Of a stretch of DNA of 64,000 nt, positions 61,540 through 64,000 are shown piece by piece (the first letter of the stretch is position 1; each line of letters starts with the position of its first letter). The stretch is from contig JBBCJI010000001.1 in assembly GCA_037190845.1 (NCBI GenBank), positions 186,001-250,000 of the forward strand, given 5' to 3'. The DNA is from JBEBVQ01 sp037190845. GTDB lineage: Bacteria; Bacteroidota; Bacteroidia; Chitinophagales; Chitinophagaceae. A model generated the notes under the pieces. The model ran no database searches and was not told the origin of the DNA. It saw nothing but the letters and a program-made list of their open reading frames with translations. The position numbers were made by a program, and so were the translations under genes.

Positions 61540-62331
61540 ATCGTTTGCAGGCTTATCACTGCCTGTATGATGCTGTAATTTCCGGATGGAAGCAGTCATG
61601 GTCCGGTACACATCCTGCCATTCCTGCCGTATACCGAGCAGTGACAAATGCTTCCGGATTGTTTCTTCATCATTCCGGACTGCCGGACCGGTTTGCAATG
61701 CCATCGGGTGTTCTGCCTGTATCCTGCTGAATGTCTGCCGGAGTATCGGCTGTAAAACAGAGAAAGGCAGCGATTGACTGTCACAGATCATTTCATCAAT
61801 AACCATCAGGTGATTCACAAAATTATTGCCGATCACTGCGGCGAGATGCAGCCATTGACGCTGCCGGTCATCTGCCTCAAATACGGTATCCGAAAATCCA
61901 TGGGCCAGATTCCGGATAATGCTTAATGTGTGCGGATCACTGCCTGCAATAGCACATGGTATTTCCCGATGGCGGGGCATCTGTTGTTTTAATATTGAGT
62001 ATACCGGCCAGATGACGCCATGGGCTGGCGCAACGTCCAACGCATTGATTTCTGTTGCTCCCGAAGTGTGTATCAGTACAGTATCTTTTGAGGCAAGGGC
62101 ACCTGCAAGATCTTTGATGGCATTGTCAGAGACAGCAAGTATCACCGCTTCCTGCGACAGTCGTTTTATATCCGACAGATCAGCAACTGCTGTGCTGTTA
62201 ACCGATCCGGCAAGCTCCTGTGCTTTTTGATCATCCCGGCCGTAAACAGCCAGGCACTGATGGCCGGACATGGTAAGCCGGTGTGCAAGAAACCAGGCCA
62301 TATTACCAGTGCCGATTATGCTGAATTTCAT
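61537..62331 (-). CDS. Rossmann-like/DUF2520 oxidoreductase-like protein
   Basis: A 264-residue protein of the DUF2520 type. The N-terminal Rossmann fold begins MKFSIIGTGNMAWFLAHRLTMSGH and has VILAVSDNAIKDLAG and VLIHTSGATEI, as in NADP-dependent 6-phosphogluconate-dehydrogenase-like or ProC-like enzymes. The C-terminal helical domain has WLHLAAVIGNNFVNHLMVIDEMIC and PILRQTFSRI. No substrate is known for the family. It starts 2 bp after the plsC-like gene in the same operon. Confidence 0.9.
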   Translation of the reverse strand: MKFSIIGTGNMAWFLAHRLTMSGHQCLAVYGRDDQKAQELAGSVNSTAVADLSDIKRLSQEAVILAVSDNAIKDLAGALASKDTVLIHTSGATEINALDVAPAHGVIWPVYSILKQQMPRHREIPCAIAGSDPHTLSIIRNLAHGFSDTVFEADDRQRQWLHLAAVIGNNFVNHLMVIDEMICDSQSLPFSVLQPILRQTFSRIQAEHPMALQTGPAVRNDEETIRKHLSLLGIRQEWQDVYRTMTASIRKLQHHTGSDKPAND

Positions 62332-62333
62332 GA

Positions 62334-63083
62334 TCAGCCTTTTTTGTTGGTCACGTAATAGTTAGTCATCTTATTGAATATCTGCTCTTTCAGACGGGGA
62401 ATATCATCTAAAGTTAATCCTTTTGTTTCTACCGGTTCCAGGAAATGAATATGAATAGGCAGCGGCCTTGCCCAGAATTTCATATCATGAGGCAAAATAC
62501 GTCCGGTATTAAAGATAAGCGCCGGGATTATAGGTTTTTGTGCCCTGATAGATGTAATAAATGCCCCGTCATAAAAAGCCTGTATGGGTTGCTGCGTTTT
62601 ATTGCGGGTCCCTTCGGGATACAGGCAGAGGTGCAGGCCAAGGTCAAGCATCTCCTGCATTTGCGTAAAGCTTTCGCGCCGGCTGTTCGTTTTTTTACGA
62701 TCCAGCAATATGGAGCCCGCTTTATAAATGACGCCAAACAAAGGTATCCGTGCCATTTCGATCTTGGCCAGGGTTTTGTTGGGCCCGGGTATCCAGGGGG
62801 AAGAAACCGGGATATCGGCAAGTGAATTATGGTTACAAACAACTACATAATTTTCACCTTTCTTAAAATGATGCTTCCCCTTCCGGACGACCGGGCAGCC
62901 TACCAGCGGCAGGAATACACTCATCCATACTTTAAAAATGGGGTGTAATAATTTTGACCTTAAGGGCTCCCGGAAGAGCGTGGTGATCCACACCGGTATC
63001 ACCACAACCAGCATGGTAAGAATAAATAAGAATATGCCCAGCACAAAATAAATGTGCCCGCCTGCTCTTCGTATCAATGACAT
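62334..63083 (-). CDS. plsC: 1-acyl-sn-glycerol-3-phosphate acyltransferase-like (PlsC)
   Basis: A 249-residue inner-membrane acyltransferase. One or two N-terminal membrane helices (~10-33), the catalytic NHxxxxD as NHNSLAD at 84-90, GSILLDRKKTNSR (block II/IIIa), LYPEGTRNK (glycerol-phosphate binding) and PALIFNTG. It would put the second acyl chain on lysophosphatidate to form phosphatidate. Lies 27 bp after ung and 2 bp before the DUF2520 gene. Confidence 0.92.
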   Translation of the reverse strand: MSLIRRAGGHIYFVLGIFLFILTMLVVVIPVWITTLFREPLRSKLLHPIFKVWMSVFLPLVGCPVVRKGKHHFKKGENYVVVCNHNSLADIPVSSPWIPGPNKTLAKIEMARIPLFGVIYKAGSILLDRKKTNSRRESFTQMQEMLDLGLHLCLYPEGTRNKTQQPIQAFYDGAFITSIRAQKPIIPALIFNTGRILPHDMKFWARPLPIHIHFLEPVETKGLTLDDIPRLKEQIFNKMTNYYVTNKKG

Positions 63084-63110
63084 GTTTGTGTAGTTCGTTT
63101 CATATTCAGT

Positions 63111-63782
63111 TTACAACCGCCAGTCTATCGGCGATGCTCCATGCGACTGCAACCATTCATTACAGCGACTGAAATGCCGGCACCCAAAAAAACCACTGTT
63201 GGCGGAAAAGGGAGAAGGGTGGGGAGCTGCAAGCACCAGGTGCTTCCCGGTATCTATAAGTTCTTTTTTCCCCTGGGCAAATCTCCCCCACAGCATAAAT
63301 ACTACATGCTCCTTCTCTGCTGAAATATGACGGATCACACTGTCTGTGAAATGATGCCATCCGATACCACTGTGCGACATCGGCTGATGAGCTGCTACCG
63401 TCAGTGCAGCATTCAGCATCAGTACGCCTTGTCCCGCCCATGCTTCCAGATTACCATGATCCGGTATTGGTAAGCCTAAATCGTTCTGAATCTCTTTAAA
63501 GATATTTACGAGTGAAGGTGGCGGCGCTACACCCCTGGCCACAGAAAAGCTGAGTCCGTGCGCCTGGCCGGGATTGTGATACGGATCCTGTCCGATGATC
63601 ACCACTTTTACACGATCAAAAGGAGTGCTGTTGAATGCATTGAAAATAAGGGAGCCGGGAGGATACATTACCTTTCCTGCCTGCTTTTCTGCTTTCAGGA
63701 AATGGACAATCTCCCTGAAATATGGTTGTTCGAACTCTCCCGCCAGCCTTTCTTTCCAGCTTTCTTCAATCTGTATGCTCAT
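63111..63782 (-). CDS. ung: Uracil-DNA glycosylase, family 1
   Basis: A 223-residue UNG. It removes uracil from DNA in base-excision repair. The water-activating loop GQDPYHNPGQAHGLSFSV has the catalytic Asp66 and Tyr68; GVLMLNAALTV holds the uracil-specific Asn; HPSPFSANSGFFGCRHFSRCN at the C-terminus has the leucine-loop-equivalent region and catalytic His188. Length is normal. Its ATG overlaps the stop of the preceding gene (ATGA). Confidence 0.97.
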   Translation of the reverse strand: MSIQIEESWKERLAGEFEQPYFREIVHFLKAEKQAGKVMYPPGSLIFNAFNSTPFDRVKVVIIGQDPYHNPGQAHGLSFSVARGVAPPPSLVNIFKEIQNDLGLPIPDHGNLEAWAGQGVLMLNAALTVAAHQPMSHSGIGWHHFTDSVIRHISAEKEHVVFMLWGRFAQGKKELIDTGKHLVLAAPHPSPFSANSGFFGCRHFSRCNEWLQSHGASPIDWRL

Positions 63783-64000
63783 TCCTGTTTTGTATCTTTT
63801 TTTAATTCCATAATGGTAAAGCTGCCACAGAATTTTTTCTGTTTTACTCTTTGTACCAGGGAAAACATGTATCTGCCGGATGTTTCCGGTGTAAATGAAA
63901 ATGATATGTAATTGGGTTCGTACTTTGCTGTATTTGAAACACGTGTATCAATCCGTTCTTCTTTCTGATTATACATTTCCAGTGCCAGTTTTATGGCACG
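63779..64000 (-). CDS. Hypothetical protein, 5' end beyond the window
   Basis: A partial gene. The last 73 codons are seen; the frame is open to the window edge (64000), so the true start lies outside. An internal ATG at 63976 is not necessarily the start. Visible residues include RAIKLALEMYNQKEERIDTRV, NYISFSFTPETSGRYMFSLVQRVKQKKFC and a charged end KKDTKQE. No family recognised. Its TGA overlaps the ung ATG by one base pattern ATGA, so it belongs to the ung-plsC-DUF2520 transcript. Confidence 0.65.
   Translation of the reverse strand, partial: RAIKLALEMYNQKEERIDTRVSNTAKYEPNYISFSFTPETSGRYMFSLVQRVKQKKFCGSFTIMELKKDTKQE

Overview
The window looks like a chromosomal segment from a member of the Bacteroidota, most likely the Chitinophagales/Sphingobacteriales part of the phylum (lineage is inferred, not measured). 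The signs are: eight predicted cargo proteins of the type IX secretion system (four with the gliding-type 'type B' C-terminal domain, four with the shorter 'type A' sorting domain), a PorP/SprF-like outer-membrane protein, HmuY/HmuR-type heme uptake, a Bacteroidetes-style three-subunit succinate dehydrogenase, and many copies of the Bacteroidetes promoter element TAnnTTTG just upstream of genes. Many genes begin with GTG or TTG and good Shine-Dalgarno sequences are scarce, which also fits the phylum.

Layout. 1-6000: a gliding-type adhesin, a TPR sensor histidine kinase and an FKBP-type lipoprotein. 6089-10990: a compact peptide-export locus (promoter, small winged-helix regulator, HlyD-type adaptor, C39-peptidase ABC exporter, double-glycine precursor peptide, degenerate CPBP-type membrane protein). 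This is the best candidate for an undescribed system. 11000-20760: mostly housekeeping genes (DUF985 cupin, BtrH-like protein with a small partner, zinc-ribbon protein and Nif3-like operon, folD-queE-uppP operon, fbp, corA-like transporter, small beta-barrel). 20760-27140: accessory stretch with repeats, a Nudix hydrolase, a PaaK-like ligase and a second large gliding-type protein with eight Cys-Asp-Ser repeats. 27141-32112: GluQRS-like enzyme, then heme uptake genes hmuY/hmuR divergent from a heme oxygenase. 32202-38986: two type A T9SS cargos, ddl and a PASTA protein, rhodanese, a conserved unknown. 39022-43605: sdhCAB operon with its own promoter and terminator, interrupted by a predicted exported CarboxypepD_reg-like gene. 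43705-50747: SDR, batD-batE, polysaccharide deacetylase, and a seven-repeat SBBP beta-propeller whose 3' end was overwritten by a palindromic element. 51486-52930: tatD, tRNA-Ser(GGA), 108-bp tandem repeats and a decayed GIY-YIG gene. 53040-60083: three T9SS cargo genes around a porP-like gene. 60303-64000: PLP decarboxylase, DUF2520 protein, plsC-like acyltransferase, ung and a gene cut by the window edge.

Recurrent non-coding structure: four intergenic imperfect palindromes that all start GTCAT and end ATGAC, three other elements bounded by inverted repeats (20938-21214, 26930-27084, 48114-48314), and several perfect TAnnTTTG boxes so close to start codons that the mRNAs would be leaderless or nearly so. 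No rRNA, CRISPR array, intact IS transposase or phage module was seen. All functional assignments come from reading motifs and overall protein resemblance; no search was run.
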